This document shows, piece after piece, positions 1-10,100 of a DNA stretch of 35,410 nt. Origin of the DNA: an uncultured Collinsella sp. (GTDB lineage Bacteria > Actinomycetota > Coriobacteriia > Coriobacteriales > Coriobacteriaceae). The DNA lies in contig CAAFGE010000042.1 of assembly GCA_900762355.1 (NCBI GenBank), positions 1 through 35,410 of the forward strand. The letters run 5' to 3'. Under the pieces are notes generated by a model. That model did no database searches. It worked only from the letters and a program-made list of their open reading frames with translations, and was not told the DNA's origin. Every line of letters starts with the position of its first letter. Position 1 is the stretch's first letter. A program made the translations under genes and the position numbers.

Positions 1-4
1 GGTA

Positions 5-104
5 TTTCCCCGCCCTGCGCTCCGGCTTCGGGTCGTCGCGTGCTCACTACAGAAAAGCTGATTAGAAGTTTGTGTGCCGCCCCTTTAGGGGCGGCACGTT
101 TTGT
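5..104. repeat. Direct repeat, copy A (terminator-bearing)
   Basis: This 100-bp stretch recurs at 911-1010 with an exact offset of 906 bp, no gaps and about nine in ten bases identical. Both copies start with TTTCCCCGCCCTGCGCTCCGG and end in the same GC-rich hairpin plus T-run. The copy begins near the window edge, so it may extend further left. The two copies bracket the gene at 195-827, which fits a duplicated gene-end or an intergenic element placed after neighbouring genes. Confidence 0.85.
74..103 (+). terminator. Rho-independent terminator
   Basis: A perfect 10-bp stem (GTGCCGCCCC at 74-83 and GGGGCGGCAC at 88-97) with a 4-base loop is followed by GTTTTG. It would end a transcript that enters from the left of the window. 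Confidence 0.8.
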
Positions 105-194
105 ATGGGGGCTGGTTGGGACGGCACCGTTCATGGGTGGGGTACACTGGGTAGCGACTTTTAGTTTATCTACTACCTGATGGGGTGTTTTTGT

Positions 195-827
195 ATGGGT
201 AAGAAGTCTCGGGCTCGGGTGGCTGCGGCGGGGACTCGCAAGGATCCTGGTCGTCGTGTTCCTGAGGGCAAAAAGGCCGATCGTGCCGAGAAGGACAAGA
301 AGGTTGGCGCGCATGCTCATCCTGAGTGGGCGCCTCACCTCAATACGGCTAGCGAGGATCTGACTGCTAAGTTGTTTACTCTGGTCGAGGTTATCTTGGG
401 CGTGGTGCCCGTGGTGGTCATTGGTCTGCTCCTGGCCTCTAAGGATGCCACGAGCGTGGATAAGCTCACCGATGTCTTTTCTCAGGACCCCTCGATGGTG
501 GTTACGTTTATCTCTGCGTGCCTGCAGCCGTTTGTGGCGTACATGCTGTACATGATTTATCGAAAATACTGCGAGGGCGATGCGGGCTTTGCCGCCGGAA
601 ACCTGATTGGCCTCTTGTGCTCCGAGATTTTGCTGCTCAATATCCCGGGCGTTATCGGTATGGGCATCTTGCTGTGGCGTGTTTGGCGCAACGTCGCCCC
701 GCACTTCGAGAGCTGGCTGTTTGAGCGTCGCGCAATGGGTGTGCTGGTTGACATCGCGGGCTCGCTCGTGATTCTAGCCTTGGCGTTTATGTGCGCCACC
801 GCCGCCCGCGGTCTCGCGGGCATGTAG
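195..827 (+). CDS. Hypothetical multi-pass membrane protein
   Basis: I do not recognise a family. With the ATG at 195, which has a GGGG-type Shine-Dalgarno at 182-185, the product is 210 residues. The in-frame ATG at 180 would add MGCFC and has no ribosome site. Residues 1-35 are very basic and hydrophilic (MGKKSRARVAAAG and a KKADRAEKDKK stretch), so this part is probably cytoplasmic. About four hydrophobic segments follow: LFTLVEVILGVVPVVVIGLLL, VVTFISACLQPFVAYMLYMIY, LIGLLCSEILLLNIPGVIGMGILL and VLVDIAGSLVILALAFM. No catalytic motif is visible. The gene stands alone between two copies of a terminator-bearing repeat, and no operon partner is evident. Confidence 0.75.
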   Translation: MGKKSRARVAAAGTRKDPGRRVPEGKKADRAEKDKKVGAHAHPEWAPHLNTASEDLTAKLFTLVEVILGVVPVVVIGLLLASKDATSVDKLTDVFSQDPSMVVTFISACLQPFVAYMLYMIYRKYCEGDAGFAAGNLIGLLCSEILLLNIPGVIGMGILLWRVWRNVAPHFESWLFERRAMGVLVDIAGSLVILALAFMCATAARGLAGM

Positions 828-845
828 TCTGTCCTCACCGACCAC

Positions 846-929
846 GGAGCGCAGGGCGGGGAAACCTTTCCCTCTCGCTCACGGCTTCGCAGGGTCGCGC
901 GAGGCAAAGGTTTCCCCGCCCTGCGCTCC
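846..929. repeat. 84-bp inverted repeat (long hairpin)
   Basis: The arms at 846-869 (GGAGCGCAGGGCGGGGAAACC...) and 906-929 are perfect reverse complements over 24 bp. The 36-bp loop can pair further (CCTC/GAGG). The right arm is also the start of direct-repeat copy B (911-1010), so the element is a composite. It starts 19 bp after the stop of the gene at 195-827. Confidence 0.85.
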
Positions 930-1010
930 GGCGTTGGGTCGTCGCGTACTCGTTACAGAAAAGCTGACAAGAAGTTTGTGTGCCGCCCCTTATGGGGCGG
1001 CACGTTTTTG
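911..1010. repeat. Direct repeat, copy B
   Basis: Second copy of the 100-bp unit at 5-104, with the same order of blocks (TTTCCCCGCC..., ACAGAAAAGCTGA, GAAGTTTGTGTGCCGCCCC, hairpin, T-run). Several differences sit in loops or spacers, and the hairpin arms are unchanged. Confidence 0.85.
980..1009 (+). terminator. Rho-independent terminator
   Basis: The stem GTGCCGCCCC (980-989) / GGGGCGGCAC (994-1003) has a 4-base loop and is followed by GTTTTT. It is the likely terminator for the gene at 195-827. Confidence 0.85.
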
Positions 1011-1250
1011 TGGGGTCCCCGTCTCCACAATTTTCGTCAAGCTTTTGGTTAGATTTTGGTCAGTTGGCGTAAAGGCGGAAGTCCAAAAGATTGATGGCGA
1101 AAAAAGCTCAGAGAAAGTGCTGGTAGGGGAGTTGTTGAGCTTTTCGATGGCTTTTGAGCAAAAGAAACTTTGTGGCTATTGCCGGCGATTGCGTTGTCGC
1201 GGTCATGGCGGTGCGGGATGCTGGTCGTAAGCGTCGAATGCTCCGATTTT
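1011..1250. other. Intergenic, no gene seen
   Basis: No reading frame here shows a ribosome site or recognisable protein features. The stretch is more AT-rich than its neighbours and presumably holds the promoter of the gene at 1261, but I cannot pick convincing -35 and -10 boxes. Confidence 0.4.
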
Positions 1251-1260
1251 GGAGGCCAGC

Positions 1261-1695
1261 ATGGATCTGTTTCTTGAGACTCCGCAGCAACAAGCCGAGC
1301 GCATGTTGCGCCAGCAGCAACGACTCATGGAGATGCAAATGCAAGGGGCGGCAGTCCAGCCCTTTGCGCAAAATGTCGTGCCCGCTGCTGTACCTGCAGC
1401 TGTGCCCGGGTGCGAATCGGCACCAGAGGCCTATTCCGTACAGCAAGATTCATATGCGCAGGAGCTCGCGTTCGACAAGCGTCGTGCGCGTCGTCGCCGC
1501 GTGGGCCAGCGCCTGCGCACATTGGCGATGATCGTGCTCATTCCGCTAGGACTTGCGGCGATTTTCTTGGTCTCGTATGCGCTCACCTGCATCCTCAACG
1601 GTGCTTCGCCCGGCGAAGTGCTCCAACATCTGTCAGCCCTCGGCCAGCGCCTAGGCGATGTCATAACAACAATCCGCGCCGGCTGGGAGAGTTAA
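1261..1695 (+). CDS. Hypothetical single-pass membrane protein, Gln-rich N-terminus
   Basis: Family not recognised; 144 residues from the ATG at 1261. The GGAGG at 1251-1255 is well spaced for this start and rules out the TTG at 1249, which would lie upstream of it. The N-terminal half is rich in Gln and Met (QQQAERMLRQQQRLMEMQMQG), followed by an Ala/Pro/Val linker and a basic cluster (DKRRARRRRVGQRLR). One strong membrane segment follows (LAMIVLIPLGLAAIFLVSYALTC). The basic cluster before the segment predicts that the N-terminus is cytoplasmic. A short tail (HLSALGQRLGDVITTIRAGWES) would be outside. No enzymatic motif is seen. Confidence 0.7.
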   Translation: MDLFLETPQQQAERMLRQQQRLMEMQMQGAAVQPFAQNVVPAAVPAAVPGCESAPEAYSVQQDSYAQELAFDKRRARRRRVGQRLRTLAMIVLIPLGLAAIFLVSYALTCILNGASPGEVLQHLSALGQRLGDVITTIRAGWES

Positions 1696-1760
1696 CGTTT
1701 GTCACATTAGGACTTCTAGGGTGTAGGGATTATCGCCACGAGCGGAATTCTTGCATCCTG

Positions 1761-1806
1761 TTGGTCCTGTCGTGCGACTGAATAGTATTATTGAAGATGA
1801 ATAATA
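1761..1806 (+). promoter_or_regulatory. Candidate promoter and operator of the TA-like pair
   Basis: TTGGTC at 1761-1766 and TAGTAT at 1783-1788 are 16 bp apart. A perfect 7-bp inverted repeat, TATTATT (1786-1792) and AATAATA (1800-1806), starts inside the -10 box. That position suits autorepression by the HTH protein encoded at 2346-2909. This is inference from sequence only. Confidence 0.4.
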
Positions 1807-1818
1807 ATAGGATTTGTT

Positions 1819-2349
1819 ATGTATAAGCAGGATTTAGAACAGACTCTTTTGGGCATTGACGAAGAGGCGGAGCTGGAAATAGGTCCAAGAGACGACAGGC
1901 CGAACGTTGTATTGGTGGGAGGAAGCGCCTTCATGCTAAACGATGTGACGAATCGTTCGGTTACACATGACATTGATGTGTTTGAGGCAGATAGGTGCCT
2001 CCGCGAGATCATAGCTCGATACCCCGAGGTGAATGGTATGGCGGTGGCATATTGTAATCAGATGCCGTTCAATTACGAAGATCGTTTGATTCCCTTGGAT
2101 ATTGGGGCGCGTTTTATCAGGTACTTTACGTCATCCTTGGAGGACCTGGCGGTAATGAAGCTCTATGCCTACCGTCCGAACGACATCATCGATCTTCATA
2201 GTCAGGCATTCGTCGACCGACTTGATTGGGGGCTGCTCGAACGGCTTATATTCGACGAGGGAGAAACACTGGCGTCGTCGCCTTCGGAGCGAAGCTATCA
2301 AGAGATGGTCTGTGCATACAGGCAATACAAAAAGGAGGTGCTCGGTTGA
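1819..2349 (+). CDS. Nucleotidyltransferase-fold protein, probable toxin of a TA pair (DUF6036/AbiEii-like)
   Basis: The 176-residue product carries the minimal nucleotidyltransferase signature: a GGS loop at residues 34-36 (LVGGSAFML), then HDIDVF with the two metal-binding Asp at 51 and 53. Downstream, EDLAVMKLYAYRPNDIIDL matches the 'EDL..MKL.A...KD..DL' block of MNT/AbiEii-type proteins. Family knowledge: such proteins transfer nucleotides to RNA or protein targets and are often toxins of type IV or type II-like systems. The ATG at 1819 has AGGA at 1809-1812. The stop codon overlaps the TTG start of the next gene, so the two are translationally coupled. Base composition is clearly lower in GC than the flanking housekeeping genes, a sign of transfer. 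The target is unknown. Confidence 0.7.
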   Translation: MYKQDLEQTLLGIDEEAELEIGPRDDRPNVVLVGGSAFMLNDVTNRSVTHDIDVFEADRCLREIIARYPEVNGMAVAYCNQMPFNYEDRLIPLDIGARFIRYFTSSLEDLAVMKLYAYRPNDIIDLHSQAFVDRLDWGLLERLIFDEGETLASSPSERSYQEMVCAYRQYKKEVLG

Positions 2350-2909
2350 ATCTGACCTTTGAGGGATTCTTAAAAGGCTATTGCCGAGAGCTATCCGGAC
2401 AGCAGTCGCTGAGTTTTAGAAAATTGGTTGAGCAGGCGACGACGGATGCGCCGCGCGTGGCGGAGCCTCTGTTTTTGCTCGCTTTGGCGCAAGGAAAAGC
2501 CGAATACGTTCTGGGCTTATCCGAGGGCTCGTGGATGGAACAGGATTACCGAGACGTTTTATCCTTGTACGGCCAAGCGGGTAGCATGGCGTCTCTATGC
2601 GCCAAAAGTGAGCTCCCTAATCGTTATGCCAACGTTTGGCGTGCGTATAGAGCGGTGAAGGAAAAGCCGGCGGCCGATAGAAGGGTGAACGCCCTGATGA
2701 GAAAGAAAACGCTGGAAGCATTGGAGGAATCGGGTGTAACGCGCTATGGCCTCTGCCGTGCTCTGCGCCTGAATAAAGGAAACGTATACGCATACTTGGC
2801 CGGCGATGACTCAAAGGTGAGCAGGAAAACGGCGCGCCGCATTATGGAATATGCGGAGGAGAGAGGCGCTCAAGAAGGGGCCGAGCGCCCGCTGTGTGTG
2901 GCGGGGTAA
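2346..2909 (+). CDS. HTH protein, probable antitoxin/regulator partner
   Basis: I start this at the TTG at 2346, which overlaps the upstream stop (TTGA) and has AAAGGAGG at 2331-2338 at good spacing; the product is 187 residues. The N-terminal 120 residues are helical and not assigned to a family. Residues about 135-175 (VTRYGLCRALRLNKGNVYAYL then KVSRKTARRIMEYAEER) read as a Cro/C1-type helix-turn-helix, so DNA binding is likely. Tight coupling to the nucleotidyltransferase suggests it neutralises that protein and represses the pair through the AT-rich palindrome at 1786-1806. The order is toxin first with the HTH at the C-terminus, whereas classical AbiE has the antitoxin first with an N-terminal HTH. 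Function is inferred. Confidence 0.65.
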   Translation: MNLTFEGFLKGYCRELSGQQSLSFRKLVEQATTDAPRVAEPLFLLALAQGKAEYVLGLSEGSWMEQDYRDVLSLYGQAGSMASLCAKSELPNRYANVWRAYRAVKEKPAADRRVNALMRKKTLEALEESGVTRYGLCRALRLNKGNVYAYLAGDDSKVSRKTARRIMEYAEERGAQEGAERPLCVAG

Positions 2910-2960
2910 GATTGATCGCGGTTTTGATTGGTGCTCGATTGGGTTTGTTGGGCGGAGTTT

Positions 2961-4316
2961 ATGTCTGCTATTGATATTGTGCTTGTTGTGATCGCCTTGG
3001 TGGCGGTGGGGGTTGCTGTGACTTGCGCCCTCCAGCTCAAGAGCCTGCGTGCCGAGTTGCGGGAGCGTGGCGACAGTAGCGCGGAAACGCTGACAGCACT
3101 CGAGCAGGCCAACAACGCGCTCGATGCCCTGAACGTCGCGCTGGCCGAAACTCGCCGCACGGCCAATGCCATCGCGCAGCAGCAGACGACAGATGCGGCC
3201 GTGGAGCAGCAACGTTACCTGACCATCGCACGTGAGTTTTCGCAAGCTGGTGACCGGATGGATGACCTGCGCCGCGAGACGGCCCAACAGCTCGGTGCCA
3301 ATCGCGAGGGCATCGAGCATCGCCTGGACAAGGTGCGCGAGACGGTCGATGTCCAGCTGGGCGCCATCCGCAAGGACAACAACGTGCAGCTCGATCAGAT
3401 GCGCGCGACGGTGGACGAGAAGCTCTCCCGTACGCTCAACGATCGCCTGTCTGCATCGTTTAAGCAGGTGAGCGACCAGCTCGAGGCCGTGTACAAGGGA
3501 TTGGGCGACATGCAATCCATCGCCACCGGAGTGGGCGATCTTAAGCGCGTGCTGGGCAATGTGAAGGCGCGTGGCATTTTGGGCGAGGTGCAGCTGGGTG
3601 CAATTCTGGCGGACATCCTTACACCCGACCAGTATCTGGAAAACGTCGCCACCAAGCCCGGCGCCTCGGAGCGCGTTGAGTTTGCCGTCAAGCTGCCGGT
3701 GGACGAGGGCGACCCCGTGCTGCTGCCGATTGACTCCAAGTTTCCGGGCGACGCGTACGAGCACTTGCTCGACGCACAGGAGTCGGGCGACGCTGAGGCC
3801 GTCGCCACCGCGCGCAAGACGCTTGACGCCATGGTGAAGCGCGAGGCAAAGGACATCTGCGAAAAGTACCTGAGCGTGCCCGCGACCACCAATTTTGGCA
3901 TTATGTTCCTGCCGTTTGAGGGCCTGTACGCCGAGGTCGTCAGCCGCCCCGGGCTTATCGAGACCCTGGGCCGCGACTATCACGTCAACGTTGCCGGCCC
4001 CAGCACCATGGCGGCCATCCTCAACAGCCTGCAGATGAGCTACCAGACGTTTAGGCTGCAAAAGCGCACCGACGACGTGCTGCGTGTGCTTTCTGCTGTC
4101 AAGGCCGAGCTGCCGCGCTATCAGGCGGCGCTGCGCCGCGCCCAGCAGCAGATCGAGACCGCGGGCAAAACGGTCGAGGGCATCATCACCACGCGCACCA
4201 ACGTCATGGAGCGCAAACTCAAGGACATCGACGCGCTGGAAGACGCCGACCAAGCCGATGAGATCTTGGGACTCACGTCCGCGAGCCTTCTCGCGGACCA
4301 AGAAGACAAGGACTAA
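2961..4316 (+). CDS. rmuC: DNA recombination protein RmuC
   Basis: A 451-residue RmuC-family protein. The ATG at 2961 has GGCGGAG at 2951-2957. An N-terminal membrane anchor (IDIVLVVIALVAVGVAVTCAL) is followed by a long coiled coil to about residue 180. The conserved RmuC nuclease-like domain then carries family blocks such as ARGILGEVQLGAIL, PIDSKFPGDAYEHL, FGIMFLPFEGLYAEV and GPSTMAAILNSLQMSYQTF. RmuC limits recombination between short inverted repeats in E. coli, which is notable in a genome so full of palindromes. It ends in a strong terminator before the ABC gene. Confidence 0.92.
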   Translation: MSAIDIVLVVIALVAVGVAVTCALQLKSLRAELRERGDSSAETLTALEQANNALDALNVALAETRRTANAIAQQQTTDAAVEQQRYLTIAREFSQAGDRMDDLRRETAQQLGANREGIEHRLDKVRETVDVQLGAIRKDNNVQLDQMRATVDEKLSRTLNDRLSASFKQVSDQLEAVYKGLGDMQSIATGVGDLKRVLGNVKARGILGEVQLGAILADILTPDQYLENVATKPGASERVEFAVKLPVDEGDPVLLPIDSKFPGDAYEHLLDAQESGDAEAVATARKTLDAMVKREAKDICEKYLSVPATTNFGIMFLPFEGLYAEVVSRPGLIETLGRDYHVNVAGPSTMAAILNSLQMSYQTFRLQKRTDDVLRVLSAVKAELPRYQAALRRAQQQIETAGKTVEGIITTRTNVMERKLKDIDALEDADQADEILGLTSASLLADQEDKD

Positions 4317-4327
4317 TTGCAACAAGA

Positions 4328-4368
4328 CGGTGGGGCACCGGCGCAAACGCGGGCGCCCCACCGCTTTT
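4328..4368 (+). terminator. Rho-independent terminator after rmuC
   Basis: Stem CGGTGGGGC (4328-4336) pairs perfectly with GCCCCACCG (4355-4363) and is followed by CTTTTCG. Confidence 0.75.
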
Positions 4369-4443
4369 CGTATCGCACTTGTCTGAAGCGTGCTCCAATG
4401 TGCAACAATGGCGTTTCGCCCTATCAGACGCGAAAGGAAGCCC

Positions 4444-6246
<1,803 letters not shown>

Positions 6247-6309
6247 GCGTCTCGGACGTGGGACAATTGTGCCCATAAGTTTATTGTGCCGTTGAGCCGA
6301 GGAGTCGTT

Positions 6310-6975
6310 ATGCCACGCGAGACCAATGCCGCCAAGCGCGAGCGCGCCGTTGAGGTGTGCGAGCGTCTCAACCGTCGCTATGGGCCGGTCGAGTGTTTTT
6401 TGGACCACGAGAATCCCTTCCGCCTGCTGATCGCGGTGCTGCTCTCGGCGCAAACGACCGATGCGCAGGTCAACAAGGTGACGCCGCGGCTGTTTGCCCA
6501 GTGGCCCACGCCCGAGGCCATGGCCGGGGCGAGCGTGGCTGACGTGGCAGACACCATCAAGTCACTCGGCTTCTACAAGAGCAAAGCCAAACATGCCGTC
6601 GAGGCCGCGCAGATGATCGTCGCCGACTATGGCGGCGAGGTGCCGGCCGACATGAAGGAACTCGTGAAGCTGCCGGGCGTGGGACGCAAGACGGCGAACA
6701 TCGTGCTCAACGTGGGGTATGGCATCGTGGAGGGCATTGCGGTGGACACGCACGTCAACCGCATTGCGCACCGCCTGATGCTGAGTCCCAAGACGCATGC
6801 CAAGGAGCCACTCAAGACCGAGCAGGATCTGCTCAAGATTTTGCCGCACGAGTATTGGGAGTCGGTCAACCATCAGTGGATCACCTTCGGTCGCGAGATC
6901 TGCGATGCCCGCAAACCCAAGTGTGACGAGTGTCCGCTGGCGGATTTGTGCCCCAGCGTGCGCGTAGCGGGGTAG
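6310..6975 (+). CDS. nth: Endonuclease III (DNA glycosylase/AP lyase)
   Basis: The 221-residue product matches the family's usual length of about 210. The ATG at 6310 has AGGAG at 6300-6304. The helix-hairpin-helix LPGVGRKTANIVL contains catalytic Lys127, and the catalytic Asp is 146 (AVDTHVNR). The 4Fe-4S ligands Cys198, 205, 208 and 214 show the exact C-x6-C-x2-C-x5-C spacing. It removes oxidised pyrimidines and nicks abasic sites in base-excision repair. It lies just upstream of mfd, making a small repair neighbourhood, although a hairpin at 7080-7107 separates the two transcripts. Confidence 0.95.
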   Translation: MPRETNAAKRERAVEVCERLNRRYGPVECFLDHENPFRLLIAVLLSAQTTDAQVNKVTPRLFAQWPTPEAMAGASVADVADTIKSLGFYKSKAKHAVEAAQMIVADYGGEVPADMKELVKLPGVGRKTANIVLNVGYGIVEGIAVDTHVNRIAHRLMLSPKTHAKEPLKTEQDLLKILPHEYWESVNHQWITFGREICDARKPKCDECPLADLCPSVRVAG

Positions 6976-7079
6976 GGCGGAACGCATCTTCGTCTGGCGT
7001 TTTTTGCGGGGCTGGGTTTGCCCTTGAGCCGGAGTCCTCTCCATGCGCTACCATGACAGACAATGTATTTGACGTACGA

Positions 7080-7107
7080 CCCGCCGAGCTTGCCCCGGCG
7101 GGCTTTT
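7080..7107 (+). terminator. Terminator or attenuator between nth and mfd
   Basis: Stem CCCGCCG (7080-7086) / CGGCGGG (7096-7102) is followed by CTTTTGG. It sits 26 bp before the mfd start and downstream of a possible mfd promoter (TTGAGC 7024-7029, TACCAT 7049-7054), so it could attenuate mfd as well as end nth. Confidence 0.55.
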
Positions 7108-7132
7108 GGCGTTGCGATGCCGGAGGAACAGC

Positions 7133-10100
7133 ATGCTCATTCACCGTATAGCCGCGCAGCTCTACACTGCCGAGGCCTTGCAGACCGTCGAGGCGGGACT
7201 CGATGTCGGCGAGGACGTGACGCTGGCCGTGTCGCAGTCGGGCCGCACGCTTATGGCGGCAGCCCAGTTTGCGCGCCGTCCGCGCCCCACGGTCTACATT
7301 GTGAGCGGCGAGGACGCGGCCGATCGCGCCGCGCGCAGCCTTGCCGCTTATGTGGGCCTGGCACACGTGTGCCGTTTTCCCGAGCGCAAGGACTATCCGT
7401 GGCGCGAGCAGGCGCCCGACGACGCCGTGGTAGCGCAGCGCTGCGAGGCCCTGGGACGCATCGTGCGCGGGGACAACTGCATCATGGTTGCCTCGGCCCG
7501 TGCGCTGCTGCGCTGCGTGCCGCCGGTCGAGAGTCGCTATTGGGAGTCCACCACTTTTGCGGTGGGCGAGGAGATTCCTTTTGACGAGGTGCCGCAGCGC
7601 CTGGTGGGCATGGGCTACACCAATGCCGGTGCCGCTGATGCGCCCGGTCTGTTCCGCGTTCACGGCGACACCGTCGAGGTGTTTCCTGCACAGGAAAAGG
7701 CACCCGTGCGCATTGAGTTCTTTGGCGACGAGATTGACCGCATCCGCCGCATGGTGAGCTCAACGGGGCAGACCATCGGCAACGAGGACAGTATCGAGAT
7801 CTTCCCCTGCCGTGAGCTGGCGCTTACCGACGATGCCGTTCACAACATGCACGTGGCGCTCTACCGCGCAAGCCAGGACGACAGCAAGCTGGCGGCGCTG
7901 CTCGAGATGGTGGATGCACGCATTGTTACGCCCGAGCTCGACCGCTTTTTGCCGGTGATGTACGGCCAGACCGTGAGCCCGCTGGCACACGTGAGCGGCA
8001 AGGCGCTCGTGGTCCTGTCCGAGCCGCGCTCGCTGTTCGATGACTGTCTGCGCGCCTACGAGGATATCGAGGCGCGTGCCGGCGAGGCAGGAGTCGACCG
8101 TCTGGACGGCTTGTACGTGCGTGCCCAGCAGCTTGACTTTGGTGCTCAGCAACGCCTGAACTACGTGAGCCTCATCCGTGCCGGCGGTGCGGTGACCGCC
8201 GAGCTCAAGATTGAGCAGCCGGCCATCGCGGGCTCTGACAATCGCTTTATGACGCGCATCCAGGAGGTCGTGGGCAAGCGCTACGCCTGCGTGTTTGCCA
8301 TTCCCGACCGCGGCGCGCGCGAGTCGATGGAGCTTACCTTTGGCGACGAGGGCATCACCTTTGAGGAATCGCTGACCGCCGCGCCCGAAAACGCCGGTGC
8401 CATCGGCGACCGCGTGCGCGTGGCGGCGGCGGATTCTGCCGATCGCGCCGCACGCCAGGAGGCCCATGCTTCTATTCGCGAGCGCAAGGCCGATGCACTC
8501 AACGCCCGGTCGCTCGAGGCCGGCGCCGCCCAGGCTGCCGCCGGCGCCGCCGTGCCCACCATCTCGCGCGGACGCGTGACCTTTGTGGACGCCGCCCTGC
8601 CGCAGGGCGTGGTGGTGCCCGACGCCAATCTGGCCGTGTTCTCGATCGCCGACCTCAACGCCCGCATGGATGCCAACCGCGCGCGCAGCCGTCGCAAGGT
8701 GGACATAACGCAGATCACCTTTCCGTTTAAGCCGGGCGACTACGTGGTGCACGCCACCCACGGCATCGCGCTCTTTAGCGAGATCGCGCGCCAGGAAGTG
8801 GGCGGCAAGGAGCGCGACTACTTTTTGCTGGAATATGCCGACGGCGACAAACTCTACGTGCCGCTCGAGCAGGTCGACCGCATCACGCGCTATGTTGGCC
8901 CCGACGGCGACAGGCCGCGCCTGACCAGGCTCAACACTGCCGACTGGACGCGTGCCACCAATAAGGCGCGCAAGAACGCCAAAAAGCTGGCGTTTGACCT
9001 GGTCGACCTGTATACGCGCCGCTCGTCGATCGCAGGCATCGCCTGCCCGCCCGACACGCCCGAGCAGATCGAGATGGAGGAGAGCTTTCCCTACGACGAG
9101 ACGCGTGATCAGCTGGAGGCCATCGCCGACATTAAGGCCGACATGGAGGCGCCCAAGCCCATGGACCGCCTGCTGTGCGGCGACGTGGGTTTCGGCAAGA
9201 CCGAGGTTGCCCTGCGCGCGGCGTTTAAGTGCGTGGACTCCGGCCGCCAAGTCATGGTGCTCTGCCCCACGACCATTCTGGCCCAGCAGCACTACGAGAC
9301 CTTCTTTGAGCGTTTTGCCCCGTTTGGCCTCGAGGTTGAAGTGCTCAGCCGCTTCCGCACCCCGGCGCAGCAGAAGCGCGCGCTCAAGGCGTTTGCCGAG
9401 GGCACGATCGATGTGCTCATCGGCACCCACCGCCTGCTTTCGGCCGATGTGAACCCCAAGAACCTGGGCCTGGTGATCATCGACGAGGAGCAGCGCTTTG
9501 GCGTGCAGCACAAGGAGCAGCTCAAGAACCTGCGTGAGCAGATTGACGTGCTCACGCTTTCGGCAACGCCGATTCCGCGAACCATGCAGATGGCCACGAG
9601 CGGCGTGCGCGACATGAGCCTGATCACCACGCCGCCGACCGGGCGCCGCCCCGTGATCGTGCACGTGGGAGAGTACGACCCCGACGTGGTGAGTGCGGCG
9701 ATTCGCCTGGAGGTGGGCCGCGGCGGTCAGGTGTACTACGTGTCCAACCGCGTCAAGACCATCGACGACGCCGTGGCGCGCGTGCACGAGGCCGCGCCCG
9801 AGGCGCGCGTGGGCGTGGCGCACGGCAAGATGAGCCCGCGCGAGGTCGAGGACGTGATGATCGAGTTCGCGACCAAAAAGATCGACGTGCTCATCGCCAC
9901 AACCATCGTGGAGAGCGGCATCGACAACGCGACTGCCAACACGCTGATCATCGAGGATTCGCAACGCCTGGGTCTGGCGCAGCTCTACCAGCTCAAGGGT
10001 CGTGTGGGTCGCTCTGCCACGCAGGCCTACGCGTATTTTATGTTCCCGGGCGAGCTGCCGCTCACCGAGGAGGCAACGGCGCGCCTGACCGCACTTTCCG

